In this document: piece by piece, positions 1 to 7,624 of the stretch | Layout: every line of letters starts with the position of its first letter | Numbering within the stretch: position 1 is the stretch's first letter | NCBI GenBank assembly: GCA_963711315.1 | Contig: CAVQDQ010000004.1 | Location: 248,001-312,000, forward strand | Origin: PALSA-612 sp963711315 | GTDB lineage: Bacteria > Actinomycetota > Thermoleophilia > Gaiellales > Gaiellaceae | DNA length: 64,000 nt | Direction: 5' to 3' | Program-made: the position numbers and the translations under genes | Notes under the pieces: generated by a model | Told to the model about the DNA's origin: nothing | Database searches by the model: none | What the model saw: only the letters and a program-made list of their open reading frames with translations

Positions 1-102
1 GCCCGAGATGGCCTTGCACGTCGTGCAGTGGCACAACGAGACGCGGGTAAACGGCTCCGTCACCTCGAAGGTCACGCCACCGCAGAGGCAGCTGCCTCTC
101 AT
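1..102 (-). CDS. GFA-family (CENP-V/GFA) protein, N-terminal part, cut by window edge
   Basis: Only the first 34 codons are present; the gene runs off the left edge. The protein begins MRGSCLCGGVTFEV and continues to CHCTTCKAISG. Paired cysteines (CLC, then CHCTTC) are the zinc-binding pattern at the start of GFA-family proteins, named after glutathione-dependent formaldehyde-activating enzyme; most members have no proven substrate. The ATG lies 4 bp after the E2 stop on the same strand, so it is probably the last gene of the dehydrogenase operon. Too short for the ordinary ORF threshold. Confidence 0.75.
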   Translation of the reverse strand, partial: MRGSCLCGGVTFEVTEPFTRVSLCHCTTCKAISG

Positions 103-106
103 CGGC

Positions 107-1513
107 TCAGTAGCGTTCTTCGGGCCAGGTTTCGAGCTTCTCACGCAGGTCGTGCAGGAAGCGGCCGGCGAGAGCGCCGTCGACCAGACGGTGGTCGTAC
201 GTCAGCGTGACGTTCATGATCGGCCTGATCGCGATCACGTCCGCGCCGCGGGCGTCCTGGATCACCCACGGCCGCTTGACGACGGCGTACGTGCCGAGGA
301 TCGCTGCCTGGGGCTGGTTGATGATCGGGGTGCCGTGGAACGTCCCATAGCCACCCGGGTTCGTAATCGTGAACGTGCCTCCCTGGACGTCGTCGGGAAG
401 CAGCTTCTTTGAGCGTGAGCGCTCGGCGAGATCTGCAATCGCTCTCGTGATGCCGAGCAGGTTGAGACCCTCGGCGTTCCTGATCACGGGCACGATCAGT
501 CCCTTGCCGTCCGCGAGCTCGACTGCGATGCCGAGGGTGACGTAGTTGCGCGTGACGATCGACTCGCCGCGAATCTCGCCGTTGATCCACGGGTAGTCGC
601 GGATCGTGTCGACGGCTGCGCGGGCGACGAACGCGAGGTAGGTCGGGTTGACGCCGTAGGCGTGCTCGTACTCGGGCTTGAGCTTCGCGCGGATGGAGAC
701 GACTGCCGACATGTCCACCTCGATGGCGCTCGTGACGTGTGCGGAGGTGTCGAGCGAGCGGCGCATGTGGTCGGCCACGCCGCGCCGCATCGCGTTCATG
801 GGCTCGACGGACTCGCCTGCCATGGCCGGGGCGGGCTGTGGCGCTGGGGCGGCTGCCGCCGGTGCCGGCGCCGGAGCCTCGGCGGCTGGGGGAGCGGGTT
901 CGGGCGCTGCCGGGGCAGGCGCCGCCGCCGCCGGCTCTACCGGCTCTACCGGCTCGGCCGCAGGCGCCTCGACGGGCGCCGGTGCTGCGGGCGGGCCGGA
1001 CTCGACATACGCGAGGATGTCCTTTTTGGTGACGCGACCGCCGGCGCCCGAGCCGGGCACCTGCGACACGTCAATGCCGTGCTCTCCGGCGATCCGCGCC
1101 ACGACGGGCGAAACGAACGTCCTCTCTCCTGCGCCGCCGTTAGCCGGCACGGCCGCAGGTGCGGGCGTGGGCGTGGGCGCGGCGGGAGCAGCGGCCGCGG
1201 GCTCGGGAGCGGGCTCTGCGGCCGCGGGCTCGGGCTCCGCCGGGGCCTCTTCTTCCACAACGGCGCCTTCGGGCGCGATGACCGCCAGCCGCGTGCCGAC
1301 GTCGACCGTCTCGCCTTCCGCGACGAGGATCTGCTGCAGCACTCCGGAGCCGGGGCTCGGCACCTCCGTGTCCACCTTGTCGGTCGAGATCTCGAGCAGC
1401 AGCTCGTCGGCCTCGACCGTCTCGCCCTCCTGCTTCAGCCACTTGAGGATCGTCCCTTCGGAGACGGACACGCCCATCTGGGGCATGACGACCTCGACCA
1501 CGGCGGTGGCCAT
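107..1513 (-). CDS. 2-oxoacid dehydrogenase E2 (dihydrolipoamide acyltransferase)
   Basis: E2 core of a 2-oxoacid dehydrogenase complex: it takes the acyl group from E1 onto its lipoyl arm and passes it to CoA in the cytoplasm. It is 468 aa. The lipoyl domain spans residues 1-80 with the lipoylated lysine in EISTDKVDTE (about K46). A long Ala/Pro linker follows, then a peripheral subunit-binding domain near 133-170 (VARIAGEHGIDVSQVPGSG), a second linker, and the catalytic domain with the active-site DHRLVDGA near the C-terminus. The start overlaps the E1 beta stop (ATGA), so translation is probably coupled. Substrate (pyruvate, branched-chain or acetoin type) cannot be fixed from sequence alone. 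Confidence 0.93.
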   Translation of the reverse strand: MATAVVEVVMPQMGVSVSEGTILKWLKQEGETVEADELLLEISTDKVDTEVPSPGSGVLQQILVAEGETVDVGTRLAVIAPEGAVVEEEAPAEPEPAAAEPAPEPAAAAPAAPTPTPAPAAVPANGGAGERTFVSPVVARIAGEHGIDVSQVPGSGAGGRVTKKDILAYVESGPPAAPAPVEAPAAEPVEPVEPAAAAPAPAAPEPAPPAAEAPAPAPAAAAPAPQPAPAMAGESVEPMNAMRRGVADHMRRSLDTSAHVTSAIEVDMSAVVSIRAKLKPEYEHAYGVNPTYLAFVARAAVDTIRDYPWINGEIRGESIVTRNYVTLGIAVELADGKGLIVPVIRNAEGLNLLGITRAIADLAERSRSKKLLPDDVQGGTFTITNPGGYGTFHGTPIINQPQAAILGTYAVVKRPWVIQDARGADVIAIRPIMNVTLTYDHRLVDGALAGRFLHDLREKLETWPEERY

Positions 1514-2487
1514 CAGTACTCAGCCAGCTCCCGGACGCCGATAGCGACGTCCTCGACCTGTGGGATATACGCCTGCTCGAGCACGGGCGAGAAGGGCACG
1601 GGGCAGTCGGGCGCGGTGATCCGGCGCACGGGGCCGTCGAGGTCCTCGAACGCCTCCTCTGCGATCGTCGCTGCAATCTCGGCGCCGAAGCCGCCCGTGT
1701 GAGTGTCCTCGTGCAGCACGAGCGCTTTCGACGTCTTGCGAACGCTCTCCAGCACCGCTTCGCGGTCCCACGGCATGACCGAGCGCAGGTCGACGATCTC
1801 CATCGAGATCCCCTCACCCTCGAGCTGCTCCGCGGCCTCCGCCGCCGTGTAGACCATGGCGCCCCACGTGATGACGGACACGTCGTCGCCTTCGCGGTGC
1901 AGGCGGGCCTTTCCGATCGGGACGGTGTAGCGCTCCTCCGGCACCTCCGCCTTGATGCGGCGGTAGAGGTGCTTGTGCTCGAAGTAGAGGACGGGATTCG
2001 GGTCCTCGATGGCCGAGATCAGCAGGCCCTTCGCGTCCTCCGGCGTGGCGGGGCAGACGCACTTGAGGCCCGGGATGTGCGCGAAGGAGCTTTCGGGGTT
2101 CTGCGAGTGGAACGGCCCCCCGGAGAAGCCGCCGCCCGACGGAAGCCGGACGACGATCGGCACCGGCGTGCCTGCGCGGTAGCGCTGCTTGGCGGCCACG
2201 GTCACGAGCTGATCCCATGCGCAGGAGACGAAGTCTGCGAACTGCATCTCCGCCACCGGGCGCATGCCCATGATCGCGGCGCCCGTGCAGCCGCCGACGA
2301 TCGCTGTCTCCGAGAGCGGCGCGTCGATGACCCGCCAGGGGCCGAACTCCTCCTGGAAGCCCTGGGTCACCTTGAAGGCGCCGCCGTAGACGCCGACGTC
2401 CTCGCCGATGACGAAGACGCGCTTGTCGCGCCGCATCTCCAGGCGGAGCCCGTCGGAGATCGCTTGGAGGTAGGTGAGCTCAGGCAT
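1513..2487 (-). CDS. 2-oxoacid dehydrogenase E1 component, beta subunit
   Basis: Beta subunit of the thiamine-diphosphate-dependent E1 decarboxylase, 324 aa, cytoplasmic. The start MPELTYLQAISDGL followed by FVIGEDVGVYGGAFKVTQG is the usual opening of this family; the C-terminal transketolase-like domain contains VLHEDTHTGGFGAEI. A longer reading frame continues upstream but overlaps E1 alpha, so the ATG at 2487, which overlaps the E1 alpha TAA by one base, is the correct start. The E1 alpha-E1 beta-E2 order is standard for pyruvate, acetoin and branched-chain complexes. Confidence 0.93.
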   Translation of the reverse strand: MPELTYLQAISDGLRLEMRRDKRVFVIGEDVGVYGGAFKVTQGFQEEFGPWRVIDAPLSETAIVGGCTGAAIMGMRPVAEMQFADFVSCAWDQLVTVAAKQRYRAGTPVPIVVRLPSGGGFSGGPFHSQNPESSFAHIPGLKCVCPATPEDAKGLLISAIEDPNPVLYFEHKHLYRRIKAEVPEERYTVPIGKARLHREGDDVSVITWGAMVYTAAEAAEQLEGEGISMEIVDLRSVMPWDREAVLESVRKTSKALVLHEDTHTGGFGAEIAATIAEEAFEDLDGPVRRITAPDCPVPFSPVLEQAYIPQVEDVAIGVRELAEY

Positions 2488-3533
2488 TACTTGTGATGGG
2501 GGGTGTCCAGCTCCTCGGGGGTCGCAAAGACGCCCTCGGTCAGGGTGGAGACGTTGGGCAGCGGCGACTCGTCGGCCAGCCGGATGGCTTCGTTGAGCAG
2601 CCGCTTGATGTCGGCCGAGATCTCGTCTTCTTCCGTGTCGGAGAAGTCGGCGTTGTCGCGCAGCCACGAGCGGTAGCGCTCGATCGGGTCGCGCTTCGCC
2701 CATTCCTCGAACATCTCCTTGGGGACGTAGGAGGCGTCGTCGTGTACCGCATGGCCCTCCATGCGCAGCGTCAGCGACTCGATCAGCGTCGGGCCTTCGC
2801 CCGCCCGCGCCTTCTCGATCGCGCGCTTCGTCTCGCGGTAGACCGCGAGCACGTCGGTGCCGTCGACCACGACGCCGTCGAAGCCGTACGCCTGTGCGCG
2901 GTCGGCGATGTGCTCGACCGAGTACTCGAGGTGCGCCGGCGTGGAGTACGCCCACTGGTTGTTGTCGCAGATGAACACGACCGGCAGCCGGCGCACGCCG
3001 GCAAAGTTCATCGCCTCGTGGCAGTCGCCGCGCGCCGAAGCGCCCTCGCCGAACCAGCCGACGGCCACACGGTGCTCCTCGCGGATGCGGAAGGCGAGCG
3101 CGCAGCCGACCGCCACCGGGAGCATCGCCGGCAGGTGGCTGACCATCGCGATCAGGCCGAGGTTCGCGTCGGCCATGTGGACGTTCCCGTCCTTGCCTCC
3201 CGTGGGGCCGCCGGAGCGGCCCATGTATTGCGCAAAGATGCGCCAGGCATCGACGCCGCGCGTCACGTGCACGCCCATGTCGCGGTGGAGCGGCGTGCCG
3301 ACGTCCTCGGGCCCCATCGCCGTCGCGACGCCGACGGCGGCGCCCTCGTTGCCTCTGCCCGTGTAGAACGAGCCGGGAATCTTGCCCTGCTTGTAGAGGA
3401 TGTGGCCGCGCTCCTCGATGCCGCGCGTCACGAGCATGTTGCGGTAGATGCCGAGCAGATCCTCGCGGTCGAGGCCTGCCTCGCGGACCTCGGCGAGTGA
3501 GCCGACGGGCTCGGCTTCGCGGGCGATCGCCAT
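2487..3533 (-). CDS. 2-oxoacid dehydrogenase E1 component, alpha subunit
   Basis: Alpha subunit of the ThDP-dependent E1 enzyme, about 348 aa. The ThDP/Mg2+ motif is seen as WFGEGASARGDCHEAMNFAG followed by NNQWAYS, and GRGNEGAAVGVATAM is the usual E1 alpha signature. First gene of the operon E1 alpha, E1 beta, E2, GFA. I chose the ATG at 3533 (MAIAREAEP); the frame is open upstream to a GTG at 3566, but that extension shows no family similarity. No E3 (lipoamide dehydrogenase) gene is in view. Confidence 0.9.
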   Translation of the reverse strand: MAIAREAEPVGSLAEVREAGLDREDLLGIYRNMLVTRGIEERGHILYKQGKIPGSFYTGRGNEGAAVGVATAMGPEDVGTPLHRDMGVHVTRGVDAWRIFAQYMGRSGGPTGGKDGNVHMADANLGLIAMVSHLPAMLPVAVGCALAFRIREEHRVAVGWFGEGASARGDCHEAMNFAGVRRLPVVFICDNNQWAYSTPAHLEYSVEHIADRAQAYGFDGVVVDGTDVLAVYRETKRAIEKARAGEGPTLIESLTLRMEGHAVHDDASYVPKEMFEEWAKRDPIERYRSWLRDNADFSDTEEDEISADIKRLLNEAIRLADESPLPNVSTLTEGVFATPEELDTPHHK

Positions 3534-3604
3534 ACCGCGCGCAACTCTAACGACTGCCCTGGTCACCGCGTGCGTATCGGCTGAGCCTGTAGCATCGCCC
3601 GCTC

Positions 3605-3769
3605 ATGGACGACCGGCGCGGACTGAAGATCATCGCGATCATCCTGCTTGTCCTGATGTTCCCGGTCGTGTTGGCGATCCCGCTGGCCATCTTCGTCCAC
3701 CCCGCGTTCTTGCTCCTCTTGCTCGCGCTCGCGTTCGCGATCCCCGTCATCCGCGCTGCGCGGCGCTGA
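3605..3769 (+). CDS. Small two-helix membrane protein (54 aa)
   Basis: A 54-aa reading frame starting MDDRRGLKIIAIILL and ending IRAARR. It has two hydrophobic stretches separated by IFVHPAF and is flanked by basic residues, as expected for a small hairpin membrane protein. It lies in the gap between the divergent E1 alpha gene and the zinc-ribbon gene and ends 18 bp before the latter. No family recognised and no strong ribosome-binding site; the call rests on the membrane-protein pattern and high-GC codon use. Confidence 0.5.
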   Translation: MDDRRGLKIIAIILLVLMFPVVLAIPLAIFVHPAFLLLLLALAFAIPVIRAARR

Positions 3770-3787
3770 TGGTTTACTTGGGCTGAG

Positions 3788-4063
3788 ATGGGCAAGGCGG
3801 CCGATTGGCTGCGCGAGGAGCGCCGCAGGGTGCTCGGCGACTGGGTGGCGGTCTGCCTGCGCTGCGGAGCCGCTCAGCGGTACTTCGAGGAGACTGAAGA
3901 CGAGCTGCCCGCCGCCTGTGTGGCCTGCGGAGGCGAGCTGCTGGCGCGCTGTCCCGCCTGCGAAGCCCGCTTCTCGTCTGCCTTCGCAGTGAAGTGCGAG
4001 GCGTGCGGCGCTCCACTCCGGCCCCAGCAGCAATTCGGCATCCCGATCCGCAAATCGTCGTAG
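3788..4063 (+). CDS. Double zinc-ribbon protein (91 aa)
   Basis: Small cytoplasmic protein with four CxxC pairs (CLRC, CVAC, CPAC, CEAC), enough to bind two zinc ions as a tandem zinc ribbon. The N-terminus (MGKAADWLREERRRVLGDW) is a charged helix and the C-terminus is a short basic tail. Function is unknown; such ribbons often mediate protein or nucleic-acid contacts. It sits 30 bp upstream of the DUF308 gene in the same direction. Confidence 0.75.
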   Translation: MGKAADWLREERRRVLGDWVAVCLRCGAAQRYFEETEDELPAACVACGGELLARCPACEARFSSAFAVKCEACGAPLRPQQQFGIPIRKSS

Positions 4064-4093
4064 GATTCCCTGGACGTCGAACTAGGAGGGATC

Positions 4094-4651
4094 GTGACCG
4101 TAGCGACCTACGACTCCGCGAACACCGCGCGGATGGTGTCGAAAGCCTGGTGGATCTTCCTGATCGCCGGGATTCTCTGGCTGATCATGAGCCTCATCGT
4201 CTTCCGCATGGAGCTCTCGACCGTGTACGCGATCTCGATTCTCTTCGGCATCGTCGCCATAGCAGCCGGCATCGACGAATTCATGTCCCTCGGCGCCGTG
4301 CACGGCGGCTGGAAGTGGCTGCACGGCTTCCTCGGCGTGATTTTCGTGATCGCCGGCGTAGTCGCGTTGGCGAACCCCAACTGGACATTCCTCGCCCTCG
4401 CCTCGATCATCGGCTGGTGGTTCCTGTTCAAGGGGATCTTCGACCTCATCGTGGCTTTCTCCACGAAGCACGTGAACGACCTCTGGTGGGTCACGCTCAT
4501 CGTGGGCCTGATCGAGCTCGGGCTTGCCTTTTGGGTGGCCGGCAACTTCAACGAGCAGGTGATCCTGCTCGTCGTCTACGTCGGCGTCCTCTGCCTGAGC
4601 AAGGGCATCACGGACATCCTGCTTGCCTTCCGCCTGCGCGGGCTGCGTTAG
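4094..4651 (+). CDS. DUF308 / HdeD-family membrane protein
   Basis: Integral membrane protein of 185 aa with about six transmembrane helices arranged as three similar helix pairs, the architecture of the HdeD/DUF308 family. Typical stretches are GILWLIMSLIVF, LHGFLGVIFVIAGVVALANP and GWWFLFKGIFDLI. In E. coli, HdeD belongs to the acid-fitness genes; the role here is inferred only. GTG start at 4094 preceded by AGGAGGG. Confidence 0.85.
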   Translation: MTVATYDSANTARMVSKAWWIFLIAGILWLIMSLIVFRMELSTVYAISILFGIVAIAAGIDEFMSLGAVHGGWKWLHGFLGVIFVIAGVVALANPNWTFLALASIIGWWFLFKGIFDLIVAFSTKHVNDLWWVTLIVGLIELGLAFWVAGNFNEQVILLVVYVGVLCLSKGITDILLAFRLRGLR

Positions 4652-4661
4652 GGTCAGTGGT

Positions 4662-5807
4662 GTGAGCACTGCTTCGCCACTCCCGCGCTGGCGCCGGATC
4701 ACGGTCTGGGTGCTGATCGTGCTCGCCGGCGTCATCGGTCTCGTCTCCGCGCTCACGGTCTGGGCAAAGCGGCAGGCGCTGGATACCGACAAGTGGGTGG
4801 CGACGAGTTCGCGGTTGCTCGAGGACGACGAGATCCGGGGCGCTCTCTCGGTCTATCTCGTCGACCAGCTGTACGCGAACGTCGACGTTGCCGCCGAGCT
4901 CCAGGCACGTCTTCCACCAGAGGTGAAGCCGCTCGCGGCCCCGATCGCCGGGGGTCTGCGCGAGCTCTCCGTGCGCGCTGCCGATACCCTGCTCAGCCGC
5001 CCAGCCGTACAGACGCTCTGGCAGGAGGCGAACCGCAGGGCGCACGAGCGCTTCATCCAAATCGTCGACGACAAGGGCGAGTTCCTCAAGACGGGAGAGG
5101 GCGACGTAGTGCTCGACCTGTCGCCGATCGTCCAGCAGCTGGCCGACCGCGTCGGCTTGACCGAGGCGCAGGTCGAAGAGCGCCTCGGGCCTGACGCCGG
5201 CAGGATCGTGATCATGAAGTCGGATCAGTTGGGAACGGTGCAGACGGGCGTCGAGCTGATCCGCAAGCTGTCGGTGTGGCTCGCGATCGCCGTCTTCGTG
5301 CTCTTCGCCCTGGCCGTGTACCTCGCCCGGGGACAGCGGCGTGAAACGCTGCGCGCCGTTGGCATCACGTTGGTCATCGTGGGCGTGCTGCTGCTGGTCA
5401 TCCGACGCCTCACGGGGAACTGGATCGTCGACACACTCGCGAGCGGTCAATCCATACGTGCGAGCGCGTCGAACGCGTGGTTCATCGGCACCGACTTGCT
5501 GGCCGGCATCGCCTGGACAGCGATCGCCTACGGCGCGATCCTCATCGTCGCGGCTCTGCTTGCGGGGCCTATGCGCCCTGCCGTGTGGTTGCGGCAACGC
5601 ATGGCGCCGATGCTCCGCGACCATCCAGGACTCGTCTACACGATCGTGGGCGGTCTCTACCTGCTCGTCGTCGCCTGGGGCCCGACGCCGGCCTTCCGAC
5701 AGCCGTGGTCGATCCTCATCTTTGCCGCCGTGGTCGGGCTAGGCGTCGAGGCGTTCCGGCGATTGACGGTACGAGAGTTTCCAGCGGGCGCTGCAACCGC
5801 TCCTTAA
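4662..5807 (+). CDS. Membrane protein with extracytoplasmic domain, unknown function
   Basis: About 381 aa from the GTG at 4662 (VSTASPLPRWRRITVW). One N-terminal transmembrane helix is followed by a soluble region of roughly 180 residues (TDKWVATSSRLLEDDEIRGA onward), then four to five C-terminal helices. The pattern (anchor, TDKWV-type domain, C-terminal helices) recurs in actinobacterial hypothetical membrane proteins; I cannot name a function. It starts 10 bp after the DUF308 gene and is followed 16 bp later by a K+ channel gene, so the three may be co-transcribed. Confidence 0.8.
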   Translation: MSTASPLPRWRRITVWVLIVLAGVIGLVSALTVWAKRQALDTDKWVATSSRLLEDDEIRGALSVYLVDQLYANVDVAAELQARLPPEVKPLAAPIAGGLRELSVRAADTLLSRPAVQTLWQEANRRAHERFIQIVDDKGEFLKTGEGDVVLDLSPIVQQLADRVGLTEAQVEERLGPDAGRIVIMKSDQLGTVQTGVELIRKLSVWLAIAVFVLFALAVYLARGQRRETLRAVGITLVIVGVLLLVIRRLTGNWIVDTLASGQSIRASASNAWFIGTDLLAGIAWTAIAYGAILIVAALLAGPMRPAVWLRQRMAPMLRDHPGLVYTIVGGLYLLVVAWGPTPAFRQPWSILIFAAVVGLGVEAFRRLTVREFPAGAATAP

Positions 5808-5823
5808 GAGCCCCGTCGCGGCG

Positions 5824-6282
5824 ATGGAGGCTAGGTCTAGGGGAAGACTGGGGAGCAGACTCGACAGGTCCGTCGCGAAGGCGGTTGCGCGACGTCGGAT
5901 CTTCCCGTATCTCGCGGGGGCGACGCTCGTTCTCGCGTTGGGCTCAGGCTTCGTGATGATCCTGGTCGACCGCTCGAACTTCCCGAACTACGGTGTCGCC
6001 GTCTGGTGGGCGATCGTCACGCTGGCCACGGTGGGATACGGGGACGTCGTGCCGACCACGCCTTTGGGCCGCATCTTCGGAAGTGCCGTCATCATCCTCG
6101 GCGTCACGTTCCTCGCCTTCCTGACGGCGACCGTGACGTCGCTGTTCGTCTCCAGCGACCAGGAGGCAGCGAGAGAACGCGAGCTGGCCGTGCGGGAGGC
6201 CGCTGACAAGGAGCTCCACGAGCTGCTCAAGCGCCTCGAGGAACGCCTGGCCGCGATCGAGTCGAAGCTCGAGCGTGACTGA
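5824..6282 (+). CDS. Two-helix potassium channel protein
   Basis: Small Ion_trans_2-type channel of 152 aa. It has an N-terminal basic segment, TM1 (YLAGATLVLALGSGFVMIL), the pore loop with selectivity filter TLATVGYGDVVPTT, TM2, and a C-terminal charged coiled coil (KELHELLKRLEERLAAIESK) likely to drive tetramerisation. There is no RCK/TrkA-N domain. A second channel with the same plan (TTVGYGDVTP) lies at 30741-31196 on the other strand. Confidence 0.88.
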   Translation: MEARSRGRLGSRLDRSVAKAVARRRIFPYLAGATLVLALGSGFVMILVDRSNFPNYGVAVWWAIVTLATVGYGDVVPTTPLGRIFGSAVIILGVTFLAFLTATVTSLFVSSDQEAARERELAVREAADKELHELLKRLEERLAAIESKLERD

Positions 6283-6317
6283 GACCACAGCCGTCCGCGA
6301 CGGCTTCGAGCGCTAGC

Positions 6318-6524
6318 GTGAGCGTCCGGGGCGCTGCCTTCCTCGGCATCGGCGCCATGGTCGGCGCCGGCATCTTCGCGCTGCTCGGCGAGGCGGGAAC
6401 GGTCGCCGGCTCGGCCGTCTGGCTCTCCTTCCTCCTCGCCGGCATCGTCGCCGCGCTGCTTGGCTACACCGTGGTCAAGCTGGGCGTGCGCTACCCCTCC
6501 TCGGGCGGGCTGATCGCCTACCTC
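6318..6524 (+). pseudogene. APC-family permease, N-terminal fragment
   Basis: The first 69 codons of an amino-acid/polyamine permease (MSVRGAAFLGIGAMVGAGIF ... SSGGLIAYL), with the first two helices and the GAGIF substrate-loop motif. Similarity stops sharply at 6524. The protein's natural continuation (QGFGNGRLVGIASWLGYFAA) is present directly afterwards but on the opposite strand (6528-6758). The remaining C-terminal 60-70% of the permease is absent. Confidence 0.8.
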
Positions 6525-6527
6525 AGA

Positions 6528-6758
6528 CTGGGCGCGGTCCACGACCCGTGATCCGACGAGGTTGATCGCCGCCATGGCGACCACGATCAAGGATGTGAAC
6601 GCGTTGTCCCACCAGCCGGCCGCGTCCTCGCCGACGAACAGCGAGGTTGCGTAGGCCCCGAAGGCGACCGCCACCATCGAGCCGACGATCACGATCGCCG
6701 CGAAGTACCCGAGCCACGAGGCGATGCCCACGAGACGCCCGTTGCCGAACCCCTGCAT
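6528..6758 (-). pseudogene. APC-family permease, internal fragment, inverted
   Basis: Read on the minus strand, 77 codons (MQGFGNGRLVGIASWLGYFA ... NLVGSRVVDRAQ) encode the next segment of the same permease whose N-terminus lies at 6318-6524 on the plus strand. Joining AYL to QGFGNGR gives a natural permease sequence through helices 3-5. The segment is therefore inverted relative to its N-terminal partner, with only 3 bp between the pieces, and its other end abuts an MFS fragment. Confidence 0.75.
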
Positions 6759-6759
6759 G

Positions 6760-6846
6760 CGAGATCGAGACGTTCATCACGCTCGAGTCGAGCACCATGA
6801 TGAACTGGGCCGCAGCGAGGATCCCCAGAGGCAGCCATTTGCGCAT
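6760..6846 (-). pseudogene. MFS (DHA2-type) transporter, N-terminal fragment
   Basis: Twenty-nine codons, MRKWLPLGILAAAQFIMVLD followed by SSVMNVSIS, match the first helix of DHA2-type drug:H+ antiporters (motif MVLDSSVMNV). The similarity ends at 6760, one base from the inverted permease fragment. The rest of the transporter is not in the window. This looks like the 5' stub left by a deletion or a mis-join. Confidence 0.65.
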
Positions 6847-6855
6847 CGCGCGACT

Positions 6856-7575
6856 CTATTCCCGTAGCGGGATCGTCGAGCCGGGCTGGACGATCCGGAC
6901 CTCGACGTCCGGCGCGATCTCGGCCACGAGCCGCGCGAACTCGTGGGGCGGCTCCACGTCGGGGACTCGGCCGATCGGTGCCAAGGTGCCCCAGTGAATG
7001 GGCACCGCGAGTTTCGGGCGAAGCAGGCGGATGGCCTCGGCAGCGCGCTCGGGGTCGAGATGCCCAGGGCCGACCTTCGAGCCCCAGCCGGTGACCGGAA
7101 CGAGTGCGAGGTCGAGCGGCCCCATGGCGGCGAGGTCGTCGAATAGGTCGGTGTCGCCGGCGAAGTACACCGTTCGTGATCCAGTGATGACGAAGCCGAG
7201 CTCACCGGAAGCGCCGAGCGGCCCGCGCGCCCCGTCGTGCTCTGCGTGGACGCCTCTGACAACGAGCTCGCCGATCCGCACCTCCTCGCCGACCTCGAGC
7301 GTTGTGACATGGGCGAAGCGTTTCCGACGCAGGAGGCCGCTGACACCTTTCGGGCACACGATGGGCAACTCCTTGCCCAGGCGTTCCAACGACGGCAGGT
7401 CCAGGTGATCCCAGTGCGCGTGGGAGATGAGCACGGCGTCCAGGCCACGCAGCGCGGCGGCGGGTATCGGCCCGACCCGCCGGAGATGAAGAACACGCGT
7501 GCGAAGCACAGGATCGGTGATCAGCCGCACGCCGTCGAGGTCGATCACGACGGTTGCGTGGCCTACATATGTCAG
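6856..7575 (-). CDS. MBL-fold metal-dependent hydrolase (UlaG-like)
   Basis: Cytoplasmic beta-lactamase-fold hydrolase with the metal motif SHAHWDHLD, a second metal ligand region in FAGDTDLF and a late histidine in AVPIHWGTL. This is the UlaG / NAPE-PLD-like branch; substrate unknown. An in-frame GTG at 7548 is the first ordinary start, but conserved N-terminal sequence (LTYVGHATVVIDLDG) continues upstream to a CTG at 7575, with a TAA not far beyond. I therefore take 7575 as the more likely beginning. Transcribed divergently from the gene at 7625. Confidence 0.85.
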   Translation of the reverse strand: MTYVGHATVVIDLDGVRLITDPVLRTRVLHLRRVGPIPAAALRGLDAVLISHAHWDHLDLPSLERLGKELPIVCPKGVSGLLRRKRFAHVTTLEVGEEVRIGELVVRGVHAEHDGARGPLGASGELGFVITGSRTVYFAGDTDLFDDLAAMGPLDLALVPVTGWGSKVGPGHLDPERAAEAIRLLRPKLAVPIHWGTLAPIGRVPDVEPPHEFARLVAEIAPDVEVRIVQPGSTIPLRE

Positions 7576-7624
7576 GTGCCGGGCGATGCTGGGAGCGTAC
7601 GCAACACAGTGTTAGGGTCCCGGC

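Noticed and set aside
2493..3500. 335-aa plus frame opposite E1 alpha
   Set aside because: Antisense shadow of a secure E1 alpha gene; His/Arg/Asp-rich with no motif.
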